The notes beneath the pieces are model-generated. The model saw only the letters and a program-made list of their open reading frames with translations. It was not told where the DNA came from and did not search any database. 6,311 bases of DNA from Porticoccus sp. (lineage in GTDB: Bacteria; Pseudomonadota; Gammaproteobacteria; Pseudomonadales; Porticoccaceae): assembly GCA_023263825.1 (NCBI GenBank), contig JALQUJ010000052.1:1-6311 (forward strand), written 5' to 3'. Below are positions 6,129 to 6,311 of the stretch, in pieces. The position numbers and the translations under genes were made by a program. Numbering within the stretch: the first letter of the stretch is position 1; every line of letters starts with the position of its first letter.

Positions 6129-6156
6129 TTGACCACTGAGTCGAAAAAATTATCTA
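6129..6156 (+). promoter_or_regulatory. Candidate promoter for the lipoprotein gene
   Basis: TTGACC (6129-6134) matches five of six -35 positions. Sixteen bases on lies TATCTA (6151-6156), a poor -10. The distance to the ATG at 6183 leaves a leader of about 20 bases with the ribosome-binding site GAGGG (6170-6174). Confidence 0.3.
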
Positions 6157-6182
6157 GATTAACAACCTTGAGGGATTCAATA

Positions 6183-6311
6183 ATGAACCTTATTAAATTG
6201 TTTGGCGTAACCGCATTGGTACTAGGCTTGGCGGCTTGCGGTGGCGAAGCTGATAAAGCAGCTGAAGCAGCGCCAGAAGCAGCACAAGAGACTGCCGCAG
6301 AAGCAGTAGAA
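6183..6311 (+). CDS. Small Ala/Glu-rich lipoprotein, N-terminal part (runs off the window)
   Basis: Forty-three codons are visible before the window ends. The protein begins with a lipoprotein signal peptide: N-terminal lysine (K5), a hydrophobic stretch (6-16), and the lipobox LAAC with the lipidated cysteine at C19. GG follows the cysteine; the absence of Asp at +2 points to the outer membrane under the E. coli sorting rule. The mature part seen so far is almost all Ala, Glu, Gln, Lys and Pro (from EADKAAEAAPEAAQE on), suggesting a flexible or helical linker before any domain. The ATG is well supported by GAGGG (6170-6174) eight bases upstream. I do not recognise a family. Candidates include small entericidin-like or linker-type lipoproteins, but the sequence is too short to choose. 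Confidence 0.8.
   Translation, partial: MNLIKLFGVTALVLGLAACGGEADKAAEAAPEAAQETAAEAVE

Noticed and set aside
5938..6132. 64-codon plus-strand frame between the CWC gene and the lipoprotein gene
   Set aside because: It has no ribosome-binding site, starts within a few bases of the inverted repeat, and its translation (hydrophobic, Cys/Phe-rich) shows no family motif. It is most likely a chance open frame.
6054..6140. tRNA-like phrase on the minus strand (a D-arm-like CTCAGTGGTCAAGCACC)
   Set aside because: No pairing acceptor stem, anticodon arm or GGTTCGA-type T-loop follows at the right distance, so it is not a tRNA gene.

Overview
The window looks like a chromosomal piece from a gammaproteobacterium of moderate to low GC, possibly a marine Oceanospirillales-type organism. 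The basis is gene content: a pseudomonad-style MetZ, a YfcG-like GST, a long-form MsrA, an SseA-type sulfurtransferase and a CWC-type cysteine-rich miniprotein. The genus cannot be fixed from sequence alone.

Layout. Positions 1-137 are a GC-rich segment (89 of 137 bases G or C) that does not fit the rest. At about 138 it joins abruptly and in frame to the C-terminal part of metZ (138-683), which lacks its PLP lysine and whole N-terminal half; an assembly chimera or a real rearrangement could explain this. A YfcG-like glutathione transferase (894-1568, minus) is divergent from msrA (1699-2328, plus). msrA converges on a histidine-phosphatase gene (2355-2960, minus). That gene is divergent from a UgpQ-like glycerophosphodiester phosphodiesterase (3185-3913, plus), and the gap between them holds short repeats. 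Then comes a minus-strand pair whose reading frames overlap by four bases: an SseA-like 3-mercaptopyruvate sulfurtransferase (4668-5564) followed by a TauE/SafE-type exporter (3946-4671).

Right part. Between the sulfurtransferase and the window end lies a small plus-strand gene for a cysteine-rich CWC protein (5709-5906), split by an in-frame TAG. A 10-bp perfect inverted repeat follows directly. The window ends inside an Ala/Glu-rich lipoprotein gene (6183 onward).

How the genes fit. Several products handle sulfur or thiol redox chemistry: MetZ (sulfide into homocysteine), GST, MsrA, and the sulfurtransferase/exporter pair. Only the last two are visibly an operon; grouping the others is inference. 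I see no defence system, transposase, CRISPR, rRNA or tRNA. The best candidates for a second look are the interrupted CWC gene, the chimeric left end and the coupled sulfurtransferase-exporter pair.

Gaps. 684-893 holds no gene or convincing terminator. 2329-2354 and 3914-3945 are short convergent gaps without a classical terminator. 5907-6182 holds the inverted repeat and a possible lipoprotein promoter, and otherwise nothing I can name.
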